This document shows positions 6,929-13,793 of a stretch of 15,597 nt of DNA, in pieces; within the stretch, counting starts at the first letter, position 1; each line of letters opens with the position of its first letter. Origin of the DNA: Verrucomicrobiota bacterium. Lineage in GTDB: Bacteria > Verrucomicrobiota > Verrucomicrobiia > Limisphaerales > AV2. The notes under the pieces were generated by a model. It searched no databases. It was not told where the DNA came from and was given only the letters and a program-made list of their open reading frames with translations. Both the position numbers and the translations under genes were made by a program. The stretch covers positions 2,061-17,657 of the forward strand of contig QHPW01000133.1 in assembly GCA_003219675.1 (NCBI GenBank), read 5' to 3'.

Positions 6929-8809
6929 ATGAAGAAATCATTTCTCCTATTCGCCGCGCTCACGCTCTGGATTCCGTGTCTGGCGCACGCCGCATCCTTG
7001 AGCGCCGGGTTCACCTATCAAGGCCGTCTTACCGACAACGGGAGCCCGGCCAACGGCGCGTATGACATGCGCTTCACCCTGCACAGCGCCAGCTCGGGCG
7101 CCAACACCCAGGTCGGCGGCACAATTCAAATCGCCTCGGTCCTCGTGACCAACGGCCTGTTCAAAGAAGAACTCGATTTTGGCGCCAGCCCGTTCGACGG
7201 CGAAGACCGGTGGCTGGAAATCGGCGTGCGGCCCGGCGGCGGCACCAACAGCTTTACGGTGCTCGATCCGCGCCAAAGGCTTTCTCCCGCTCCTTACGCG
7301 CTGTTCGCGCCGGCCGCGGGGACGGCGAAAGGCGTCGCGGCGAACGCTGTGTCGGTCACCCAACTGAACACCGGCGCGGCGCCGGTGAACGGCCAGGTCC
7401 TGGCCTACAATGGGACGGCCCTCGTCTGGACGAACGCTTCGACTGTCGCTAGCGCATGGACTTTGAACGGAAATGCGGGCACGACGCCGGGCGTGAACTT
7501 TCTTGGAACGACGGACAATGAGCCGCTGGAGCTTTGGGTCAACGGCTCACGTGCGCTACGGCTCGAACCGAAGACCAATGGTGGCCCAAACGTGACTGGC
7601 GGCTCATCCGACAACCTGATTGCGACTGACAGTGTTGTGAGTGCAACGATTGGAGGCGGCGACCATAACTCCATTCAGTCCGGTGCTTGGAACTCAACCA
7701 TCAGTGGCGGTTGCTGCAACACAGTACAGCTTGACGCGTCCTACTCGTTTATCGGTGGTGGGTATGGGAATGTGATCCAGACCCAAGCTGTTTACTCAGT
7801 CCTCGGCGGAGGCTTGGCCAACGAAATCCAAAGAAAAGCCGAGTATTCCACTGTAGGCGGTGGTTTAAGGAATTTGATTCGAGACAATGCAGCTCACGGC
7901 ACCATTGGCGGAGGCAGCGGCAACGAAATCCAGGAGGGTGCCACTGATTCAACCATCGGTGGCGGCCATGGGAACTGGATCGAGACTAACTCCGTTCGTT
8001 CATCCATCGGAGGCGGGTCTGGTAACGTCTTAAACAACGCTGGATGGAGCACGATCGCTGGAGGTGTAAACAACGTCATCCTCAATTCCGCTGCTTGCAG
8101 CGTTGGCGGCGGCATAGGCAATAGGGTTGAAGACAGAACCAGTTACTCAACTGTCAGTGGAGGAATCGCAAATGTCATCCGCACCAATGCGGATTACGCG
8201 ACCATCGGCGGCGGCGACGCGAACATTTGTGACGGTTCTCATGCCACTGTTCCTGGCGGAATGCTCAACAATGCGTCAGGCGACTTCAGTTTCGCTGCAG
8301 GCAGCAGAGCCAAGGCCAATCACACCGGCGCTTTTGTCTGGGCTGATTCATCAGGTTTTGATTTCCAATCATTGCAAACGAACGAATTCGCTGTGCGGGC
8401 CACCGGCGGCGCGCGCTTCGTGTCCGGCATTGACACCAACGGCACACCCGTCGCGGGCGTCACGTTGCCCGCGGGCAGCGGCTCGTGGTCGTCGCTGAGC
8501 GATCGCAATGCCAAAACCAATTTCACGCCAATCAATCCGCGCGAATTGCTCGAACGCCTGGCGCAGTTGCCGATTCAAACCTGGAATTACAAGACCCAGA
8601 GCGAATCGGTCCGCCATATTGGCCCGACGGCGCAGGATTTTGCCGCCGCGTTCCGTGTCGGCGAAGACGACCTGCACATCGCCACGGTGGACGAAGGCGG
8701 CGTGGCGCTCGCCGCCATTCAGGGGTTGAATCAGAAGGTCGAACAGAAGGAAACGGAGATAACGGAGCTGAAACAGCGGTTGGAGAAACTGGAAAAACTG
8801 CTCGAATAG
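6929..8809 (+). CDS. Secreted repeat protein with C-terminal peptidase S74 (intramolecular chaperone) domain
   Basis: The 626-residue product begins with a signal peptide (MKKSFLLFAALTLW, likely cleavage after AHA at 21). The N-terminal domain (about 25-150) carries FTYQGRLTDNGSPANGAYD and ends DPRQRLSPAPYALFA, a module I associate with secreted proteins of Verrucomicrobia and Planctomycetes. Residues 240-454 hold about thirteen tandem repeats, mostly 17 residues, of the form (S)TIGGGxxNxIxxxAxY, resembling head repeats of trimeric YadA-like adhesins. From S524 (SDRNAKTNF) to about 600 is a peptidase S74 domain with family motifs HIGPTAQDF and GVALAAIQGL. A coiled coil (603-626) follows. S74 domains trimerise beta-rich fibres and then cleave at their first serine, so a surface trimeric fibre is likely. 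Codon use in the repeat stretch looks more AT-rich than the flanks. The ligand is unknown. Confidence 0.88.
   Translation: MKKSFLLFAALTLWIPCLAHAASLSAGFTYQGRLTDNGSPANGAYDMRFTLHSASSGANTQVGGTIQIASVLVTNGLFKEELDFGASPFDGEDRWLEIGVRPGGGTNSFTVLDPRQRLSPAPYALFAPAAGTAKGVAANAVSVTQLNTGAAPVNGQVLAYNGTALVWTNASTVASAWTLNGNAGTTPGVNFLGTTDNEPLELWVNGSRALRLEPKTNGGPNVTGGSSDNLIATDSVVSATIGGGDHNSIQSGAWNSTISGGCCNTVQLDASYSFIGGGYGNVIQTQAVYSVLGGGLANEIQRKAEYSTVGGGLRNLIRDNAAHGTIGGGSGNEIQEGATDSTIGGGHGNWIETNSVRSSIGGGSGNVLNNAGWSTIAGGVNNVILNSAACSVGGGIGNRVEDRTSYSTVSGGIANVIRTNADYATIGGGDANICDGSHATVPGGMLNNASGDFSFAAGSRAKANHTGAFVWADSSGFDFQSLQTNEFAVRATGGARFVSGIDTNGTPVAGVTLPAGSGSWSSLSDRNAKTNFTPINPRELLERLAQLPIQTWNYKTQSESVRHIGPTAQDFAAAFRVGEDDLHIATVDEGGVALAAIQGLNQKVEQKETEITELKQRLEKLEKLLE
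7646..8290 (+). repeat. Coding tandem repeats of about 51 bp (17-residue GGG repeats)
   Basis: Within the S74 protein, about thirteen units repeat at the protein level. Most are 17 residues, with a few of 15 or 16. Each has T-I/V-x-G-G followed by an asparagine three residues on and a hydrophobic residue two further. The nucleotide sequences are well diverged, with only GGCGG(C/T)-type cores recognisable, so the array is old rather than a fresh amplification. Confidence 0.85.
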
Positions 8810-8840
8810 AAACTCAGCGGAAGTCCGAAATGAATGCGAA

Positions 8841-8856
8841 GCGGACTGATGTCCGC
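8841..8856. repeat. Short hairpin after the S74 protein gene
   Basis: GCGGAC (8841-8846) and GTCCGC (8851-8856) form a 6-bp stem with a TGAT loop, 31 bp past the stop codon. A second small stem, CGCGG/CCGCG, follows at 8866-8878. No T-run follows, so a Rho-independent terminator is not demonstrated. It may be a minimal repeat or a weak mRNA 3' end structure. Confidence 0.45.
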
Positions 8857-8955
8857 CCTCCGCACCGCGGGAGCCGCGATGGGTCTTCGCCGGGTGTGCC
8901 TGTTCAGGGAAGAAATTGCTGCGCGGAACGTCGGGGATTCCCGGCAAAACAACGC

Positions 8956-8995
8956 CACTTTCTTGAAAGATTGCTCGCGCAAGGGCCGTTTTGTG
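8956..8995 (+). promoter_or_regulatory. Two-block promoter-like element upstream of the sigma factor gene (copy 1)
   Basis: Block 1 runs from 8956 to 8976 and ends TGAAAGATTGCTC. After 9 unrelated bases, block 2 is CCGTTTTGTG (8986-8995). The same two blocks at the same spacing occur at 13717-13756. GAAAG (8965-8969) and CGTTTT (8987-8992) are 17 bp apart, a plausible spacing for an ECF-type -35/-10 pair. A start site near 8999 would give a leader of about 18 nt before the ATG at 9017. It may instead be a dispersed repeat copy. Confidence 0.45.
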
Positions 8996-9016
8996 TGCAT
9001 GACTGGGATCGGTGCT

Positions 9017-9640
9017 ATGGGCGAATCGAATGATGATTCGATTCCGACGCGGGCGAGTCTGCTCGGGCGGTTGAAGAACTGGGACGATCAGGCAAGCTGG
9101 GAGGATTTCGCCCGGACCTGCTCCCGGCTCATCCGCGGTTTCGCCATGCAATCCGGCCTTACCGAATCGGAGGCGAAAGAGGTGGAGCAAGAGACGTTAT
9201 TGTGTGTCGCGAAAACCATCCATCAATTCGAGTCCAATCCGCAGCGCGGCACTTTCAAGGCCTGGTTGTTGAAGCTGACCCGCTGGCGCATCGCCGATCA
9301 GTTTCGCAAACGGCCGCCCGAATCCGCGCGCCGAACCGCCTCGTCTCGCCTCGAGGACGACACGCCAACCATTGAAAGGATTCCGGACGATTCCAGCCAG
9401 AATGCCCTTTGGGACGCGGAGTGGCGCAAAAACATTCTTGAGACGGCAATTGCGCGTGCCGGGCGGCGGGTTAACCCCAAACATTACCAGGTTTTTGATC
9501 TCTATGCGGTGCGCAAGTGGCCGGCGACCAAGGTGGCAAAGGAGATGGGCGTGAGCGTGGTTCAGGTGTACCTCATTTATCATCGGCTCACGAAACAAGT
9601 GCGGAAGGAAGTCGAATACCTGGAATCGAAGCTGGACTGA
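9017..9640 (+). CDS. ECF-type RNA polymerase sigma factor (kinase-associated type)
   Basis: This is a 207-residue sigma-70 family factor of the small ECF type. Region 2 spans about 22-98, with WEDFARTCSRLI, EVEQETLLCVAKTI and the Trp-rich FKAWLLKLTRWRIADQFRKR that forms the -10-binding helix. Region 4 spans about 150-200 (HYQVFDLYAVRKWPATKVAKEMGVS), with a helix-turn-helix ending VQVYLIYHRLTKQV. This matches ECF factors that in Planctomycetes and Verrucomicrobia are encoded beside Ser/Thr kinases, and such a kinase gene converges on it here. No anti-sigma gene is present, so control through the kinase is plausible but inferred. The ATG at 9017 is preferred; the ATG at 8999 would be almost leaderless on the promoter proposed here, and more upstream starts add non-conserved sequence. 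Confidence 0.88.
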   Translation: MGESNDDSIPTRASLLGRLKNWDDQASWEDFARTCSRLIRGFAMQSGLTESEAKEVEQETLLCVAKTIHQFESNPQRGTFKAWLLKLTRWRIADQFRKRPPESARRTASSRLEDDTPTIERIPDDSSQNALWDAEWRKNILETAIARAGRRVNPKHYQVFDLYAVRKWPATKVAKEMGVSVVQVYLIYHRLTKQVRKEVEYLESKLD

Positions 9641-9643
9641 TCG

Positions 9644-12600
9644 TCACCGTCGCAGCGATACGGCGTGAACCGTATCTGATCGGGCCGGCGATGCGCGGAG
9701 GAGGCGGAGCGAACAATTCGTCCGGGCATAATCAAAACTGACCGTCGCGAGCGCCGGTTGTCGGGGGACAAACCCGACATAAAAGACGGACACAGGCTCC
9801 ACCTCGATCGTCCCCATGTCGCGGAAGGTCGCCAGGTTCCAAAGCTTCACTTTGTTGTCACCGGTGCCGACCACCAGCGTCCTGCCATCCGGTGAAAAAG
9901 CGGCATGGAATGCTCCACCCTTGTGCCCCCCTAAAACGGTGATTTGTCTGCCGGTCGCCGGGTTCCAAAGCCGGCAGGTGTCATCGACCGAAGCGCTGGC
10001 CAGCAGGTTTCCTTTTAGCGAAAAAGCAACGTTGAAGACACCCAGTTTGTGGCCCGCCAGGGTCGCACGCAGTTTTCCGTCCGGGACGCTCCACAACTTC
10101 ACGGACTCTTCGTCGGCGCTGCTGCTCGCCAGAATCCTGCCGTCGGGTGAAATGGCCAGGCAACTGATCCGGCCGGAGTGCGCCTTCCACGACGCAAGTT
10201 GCATCCCCCGCTCAAAATCCCGGAGCCGGATGTTGCCGTCACGATCTCCAACCGCCAGCAGGTTCGAGTCGGCAAAGACCGCGTGCGCGCGAACGTTGGT
10301 CAGACCCGCCGCGATGATCCGGTTCAGACGGTTGGTTTCCGCGCGCCAATCCCAGAACTGGAGATCACCTTCGGCCCCGAGGGTCTTCAGCTCGCGGCCG
10401 TCCGCAGAAAATCCGATCGGGTATTGAGCGCTTGCGAGCGTCGCGGAAACGCTTCCGTTGTCCACCCGTCGCACATTGACCCGATGGTCTTCGCCCATCG
10501 CCACAAATTCGCCGTCTGCGGAAAAGACCGGCCACTTCCAGAACGCGACCCGGCGCGTGAAGACGTCGGTCGTGTTGGTCTGGTTGACGCCCCAGATTCT
10601 GACGGTGCCGTCTTTGCTGCCGGTGGCGAGAGTGCTGCCGTCTGGCGAGAATGCGACTCTCCACACTTCGGCGGCGTGCCCGCGAAAGACATTCAGTTCC
10701 GCCAGCGATGCAGCTTGCCAAAAGCGCACCGTCTGGTCGGTGCTGGCCGTAACCAGAACATCCGCTTTCGGAGAGTAGGCGATGTCCCAGATGGTAGCCG
10801 CGTGCGCCCGCGCCTGATGCAGCAACCGCCCGTCGTCAAGATCCCAAATCCGCGCGTAACCCGCATCATCCCCTACGGCGATCCGTCTTCCGTCGGGCGA
10901 AAATGATACCGGCGATCGAATTGATACCGGGCCGAAAGTCCCTGCCAGCGCCTTGCGATCGATGCTCCAAACCCGCACGTGGCCGTCCATGCCCGTCGCT
11001 GCAAGCATCCGTCCATCGCTCGAGAAACGCAGATAATCCGACGGTTGAGGCAATGCCAAAATCTTTTGTTTTACCCCGTAATCCCAGACTTCGACGGCGG
11101 AGTTGTTGGTGGTGGCCACGACAAGTCCGTCGACGCGAACCTCGCCCCGCGCGAAAGCGACGAGCTTGCCTGTCGGAGGCATCGCCATGCGGGCAACGCC
11201 GCTATCAGCGATTGAAAATGTCCGGCCGGTCGCAAGTTCCCGAAACGTCAATGGACCCGCTCCGCCGCAATAAGCCAGATACTGCCCGTCCGGAGAGAAC
11301 CCGATGTCTTCGATCATTCCGCCTCCGTCGAACGACTCTGCCAGCGCGCGCGTCGGGAGGCTCCAAATTCTGATTTGATGGTCGTAGGAACCGGCCGCCA
11401 GCTTTGTGCCGTCGGCCGAGATCGCGACCGCCTTCACGCTGTTCGAGAAGCCGGTGAATGTGTGGAGCTGTTCGCCTTCACATCGCGCCTGAAAGTAATA
11501 CCACTCGAATCCCCGAAGGTCGGTTTGTCCGGGCGCCGGCAGATGCCCGGACAACAAACTCTGGGCGAGGCCAAGGTCGCCCGCGGCATAGGCCTGATGC
11601 ACCAGGTTCATGTCTGCCGCGTAAAGCAATTGTCGGGTGGCCAACTCTTGCGCCTCGGCCCGCTCACGCAATTCCTGCGCCACTCGTGCGCGTTCACGGG
11701 CACTGCGGGTCTGAAGATGCTGGACAAACAACGCGATGCCCGCCAACAGGCCCACTCCCGCGACTGCTGAAACAAGGCGCGCCAGACGACGTTCCGCCGC
11801 GTGCAGCCGTCGCACAGACTTGCCGGCCTGAAGCAGCAACAATTCGGTCCGCATGTCGGCGGCGGAGGGATAGCGGTCGGCCGCATTGTCCGCACACGCC
11901 CTTACGACCACTTCGTTCAACTCCAGCAAGGCCGCCCGATCGTCGAGCGATTCGATATTTTCCGGCAACAGCGGAAAATCCTGTCGAGGCTGGCCGGTGC
12001 TCATTTCGTATAACACTTTTCCCAGGCTATAAAGATCAGCACTCACCGTCCCAGGCCCTTCCCGGGGCACGTAGCCTTCCGTGCCCACGAACGAGCGTGT
12101 CGAATCGATGGTCGAGACCAGCCCCAGATCGGCGAGTTTGGGCGCGCCGCCGATGAAGATGATGTTGGACGGTTTGATGTCGCGGTGAATCAATCGGTGC
12201 TCGTGCAGGTGTTGAAGCGCGTTGCAAAGACCGATGGCAATCGGCAGGCAGTCTTCCGCCCGCATCCGGTTCTGCCGCGCCAACACTTCCTTCAACGTCT
12301 TTGGTCTATACGCCGCGAGTTGAGCTGGACTGACCGTGCCGTGTAAAGCGGCGTCAGTGTTGGCGTCGTCCGCCAGTTCCATGACGTAATGGAAAAAGCC
12401 GGCCGCGTCGTTGCGCCCGACGTGCAAAACGTCCACCTGGTTTTCCTGCGCGCGCGAAATCGGCTCGAACCGTTGAATGCCGGCAAACTCGCGATCGAAA
12501 GGGCGCGCTTCCTCGAAGCTGGCGCGATAGATCACTTTCACCGCCCGATAGATGCCGGTGACGCTGCGGGCGAGCCAGACTTCGCCATAGGCGCCACGCC

Positions 12601-12652
12601 CGATCGGACGCAGCAGTTCGTAATCGGGAATGACGGGAGGCGCGCCTGCCAT
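9644..12652 (-). CDS. Transmembrane Ser/Thr protein kinase with WD40 propellers
   Basis: The 1002-residue product starts with a Hanks-type kinase domain (about 10-275). It has glycine loop GRGAYGEVW (18-26), the ATP lysine at 39 in AVKVIY, catalytic loop HRDIKPSN (156-163, Asp158), DLG in place of DFG at 175-177, and a GTEGYVPREGPG activation-loop end lacking a classical APE. A single membrane segment lies at about 291-312 (LVSAVAGVGLLAGIALFVQHL), followed by a charged helical linker (about 315-345). Roughly 14 WD40-like repeats then run from about 380 to 985, enough for two seven-bladed propellers. The topology suggests a cytoplasmic kinase and an extracytoplasmic propeller that senses ligand or partner. 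The ATG at 12652 is chosen over a GTG at 12670; neither has a clear Shine-Dalgarno. The stop lies 3 bp from the stop of the convergent sigma gene. Confidence 0.93.
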   Translation of the reverse strand: MAGAPPVIPDYELLRPIGRGAYGEVWLARSVTGIYRAVKVIYRASFEEARPFDREFAGIQRFEPISRAQENQVDVLHVGRNDAAGFFHYVMELADDANTDAALHGTVSPAQLAAYRPKTLKEVLARQNRMRAEDCLPIAIGLCNALQHLHEHRLIHRDIKPSNIIFIGGAPKLADLGLVSTIDSTRSFVGTEGYVPREGPGTVSADLYSLGKVLYEMSTGQPRQDFPLLPENIESLDDRAALLELNEVVVRACADNAADRYPSAADMRTELLLLQAGKSVRRLHAAERRLARLVSAVAGVGLLAGIALFVQHLQTRSARERARVAQELRERAEAQELATRQLLYAADMNLVHQAYAAGDLGLAQSLLSGHLPAPGQTDLRGFEWYYFQARCEGEQLHTFTGFSNSVKAVAISADGTKLAAGSYDHQIRIWSLPTRALAESFDGGGMIEDIGFSPDGQYLAYCGGAGPLTFRELATGRTFSIADSGVARMAMPPTGKLVAFARGEVRVDGLVVATTNNSAVEVWDYGVKQKILALPQPSDYLRFSSDGRMLAATGMDGHVRVWSIDRKALAGTFGPVSIRSPVSFSPDGRRIAVGDDAGYARIWDLDDGRLLHQARAHAATIWDIAYSPKADVLVTASTDQTVRFWQAASLAELNVFRGHAAEVWRVAFSPDGSTLATGSKDGTVRIWGVNQTNTTDVFTRRVAFWKWPVFSADGEFVAMGEDHRVNVRRVDNGSVSATLASAQYPIGFSADGRELKTLGAEGDLQFWDWRAETNRLNRIIAAGLTNVRAHAVFADSNLLAVGDRDGNIRLRDFERGMQLASWKAHSGRISCLAISPDGRILASSSADEESVKLWSVPDGKLRATLAGHKLGVFNVAFSLKGNLLASASVDDTCRLWNPATGRQITVLGGHKGGAFHAAFSPDGRTLVVGTGDNKVKLWNLATFRDMGTIEVEPVSVFYVGFVPRQPALATVSFDYARTNCSLRLLRASPARSDTVHAVSLRR

Positions 12653-12686
12653 GCAATCGCTTTGGTACACGAAAACCGATCTGGGA

Positions 12687-13157
12687 GAAAGCCGGAATTA
12701 ACCACGGATGACCCCAGAGCGGCAAAGCCGCAACCAAAACCGGACAGCAACCTCCGAGAGTGAAAACGCCGCAAAGGGTCCGGTTTTGGTTGCGGCTTTG
12801 CCGAAAATTAATCGCGGAAATTTCCGGGCATACCCGATCGTCCTCGTTCTCGTCCTCGAATCCCCATTTTCGATTTATGAAACCGATCTTGGTCAGGAAA
12901 ACAGGCCCATCTGGCTTCCCAAAAAATCTGCGCTTTCCGGATGAAAGCCGGAATTCAATGTAAGAACGGCAGTTTAACCACGGATGGGAACAGCGCGGCG
13001 GAGTCGCAACCCAAACGAGACCAACGAATGCAAAGCCGCAAAGAGGCTCAAAACGCTCGAAAATGAATTCCTCTTGTGCCTTTTGTGGCCAGGAAAATTT
13101 TGTCGGCTTGGAGGGACCGGGCCATCTGGCTTCCAAAAAGAATCTGCACTTCCACGC
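12687..13157. repeat. Two diverged direct-repeat units
   Basis: TTAACCACGGATG occurs at 12698-12710 and 12974-12986. Each copy is followed about 200 and 150 bp later by CCATCTGGCTTCC and then an A-rich run and ATCTGC (near 12908-12931 and 13123-13146). GAAAGCCGGAATT flanks the first unit on both sides (12687-12699 and 12943-12955). The first unit carries the 26-bp inverted repeat and the second does not, so the units share ends but not their interior. Confidence 0.7.
12720..12803. repeat. 26-bp perfect inverted repeat upstream of the kinase gene
   Basis: Bases 12720-12745 and 12778-12803 are exact reverse complements over 26 bp; the arm core reads GCCGCAACCAAAACCGG. The loop is 32 bp. It lies about 70 bp upstream of the kinase ATG and would form a strong hairpin in any transcript crossing it. 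It could be a mobile-element relic or a regulatory structure. Confidence 0.88.
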
Positions 13158-13166
13158 CCCCGCCTC

Positions 13167-13274
13167 GGGCGCAGCCGACGACGCCCTCGTCGTCGGCATG
13201 GCTGTGCGCGGGTGCGCGCCACACCAGGGTTCGGCGCGAGGGCGCGCCGAACCGCAGCCGGGGCGGCTGCGCTC
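13167..13274. repeat. GC-rich multi-hairpin cluster
   Basis: An outer stem GCGCAGCC (13169-13176) / GGCTGCGC (13265-13272) encloses two perfect hairpins. One is CCGACGACG/CGTCGTCGG with a CCCT loop (13175-13196), sharing two bases with the outer stem. The other is GTTCGGCGCG/CGCGCCGAAC with an AGGG loop (13229-13252). A competing stem GCAGCC/GGCTGC lies at 13254-13270. The nested layout matches a structured repeat element and not a coding sequence. Confidence 0.8.
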
Positions 13275-13415
13275 CCCGGAACCATTCGATGACTCACAGG
13301 AGAAAACAGGAACGGAGGTCCGAGCGAGGAGGATTATCGGACCGAGCCGCCCAAGTGTTCTGCGGGCAAGGATGGCCACAGAACCGGCAGCCAGGAATGG
13401 CTTCCAATAGATTCG

Positions 13416-13590
13416 CGGTTCATGGAAAGCCTCCTTTCGCTTTTGCGCACGCATTGGGACCATGAACCAGATTGGCACCCCTCTCCCTGCCCTCTCCCCG
13501 CAAGGCGGGGAGAGGGTGGCCGAAGGCCGGGAGAGGGGCGGTTCATGGAAAGTTTCCACGGTTTTGCAACCGCGCATTTGGACCATGAAC
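13416..13590. repeat. Tandem pair of GGTTCATGG...CCATGAAC palindromes, 123-bp period
   Basis: CGGTTCATGGAAAG occurs at 13416-13429 and 13539-13552, and GACCATGAAC at 13458-13467 and 13581-13590; both pairs are exactly 123 bp apart. Within each unit GTTCATGG and CCATGAAC are inverted, giving two roughly 50-nt stem-loops. The loops differ, although both contain a CGC.CGCATT(T/G)GG-like end. Confidence 0.82.
13478..13538. repeat. Three-way-junction hairpin repeat
   Basis: The outer stem CCCCTCTCCC (13478-13487) pairs with GGGAGAGGGG (13529-13538). Inside are a 12-bp hairpin CCCTCTCCCCGC/GCGGGGAGAGGG with an AAG loop (13490-13516) and a small GGCC/GGCC hairpin with a GAA loop (13518-13528). The architecture parallels the element at 1732-1783 but the sequence is unrelated. 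It sits between the two palindromes of the 123-bp tandem pair. Confidence 0.87.
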
Positions 13591-13667
13591 GGTGGGGCGA
13601 GACTCCGTCGAGCCCTGATCTCCCAGCCACAGGAATCAGTTAGGGCTCGACGGAGTCTCGCCCCACC
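13591..13667. repeat. Second 26-bp perfect inverted repeat
   Basis: Bases 13591-13616 and 13642-13667 are exact reverse complements; the arm core reads GGGGCGAGACTCCGTCGAGC. The 25-bp loop also contains CTGAT/ATCAG, so the stem can extend imperfectly. It directly follows the second palindrome of the tandem pair, in the position corresponding to the three-way hairpin after the first. Confidence 0.87.
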
Positions 13668-13716
13668 CCGGGTCTCACGGAAAGCTCATCCAGCCGGTGC
13701 CGCACGAAAAGGTCTG

Positions 13717-13756
13717 CACTTTCATGAAAGATTGCTCCTGATTCCTCCGTTTTGTG
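13717..13756 (+). promoter_or_regulatory. Two-block promoter-like element upstream of the RHS gene (copy 2)
   Basis: Block 1 at 13717-13737 matches the copy at 8956-8976 in 20 of 21 positions. After 9 unrelated bases, CCGTTTTGTG (13747-13756) is identical to copy 1. Here block 1 contains the perfect palindrome CTTTCATGAAAG (13719-13730). Read as an ECF-type promoter, GAAAG and CGTTTT are 17 bp apart and the start site would fall near 13760, about 34 nt upstream of the ATG at 13794. Weaker similarity with small indels continues about 15 bp past block 2, which also fits a copied repeat. Confidence 0.45.
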
Positions 13757-13793
13757 CTGCGTGAACGTGGGCACACGAGTTGACGAGGGCGGG

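Larger units (their letters stand above)
12653..13793. other. Repeat-rich intergenic region without a credible gene
   Basis: These 1.14 kb separate the kinase gene from the RHS gene. Open frames exist on both strands, but they run through palindromes and direct repeats and their products look like random translations. The stretch holds, in order: a 26-bp inverted repeat, two diverged direct-repeat units, a GC-rich hairpin cluster, a tandem pair of GGTTCATGG/CCATGAAC palindromes, a three-way-junction hairpin, a second 26-bp inverted repeat, and the promoter-like element. Bases 13286-13415 show nothing recognisable. Confidence 0.8.

Noticed and set aside
8834..9016. Upstream start for the sigma factor adding 61 residues
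   Set aside because: The added residues are non-conserved, cross a hairpin and the promoter-like element, and the sigma region 2 begins only after residue 20 of the shorter protein.
8369..9190. Minus-strand open frame of 273 codons
   Set aside because: It is antisense to the S74 domain and the start of the sigma factor, both of which have strong motifs on the plus strand.
12354..13586. Minus-strand open frame of 410 codons upstream of the kinase
   Set aside because: It overlaps the kinase N-terminus in another frame and runs through several palindromic repeats; the product is low-complexity and matches no family I recognise.
12687..13667. Possible CRISPR array in the repeat-rich interval
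   Set aside because: The repeats are of several unrelated types with at most two copies each and without regular spacers; no cas genes are present.
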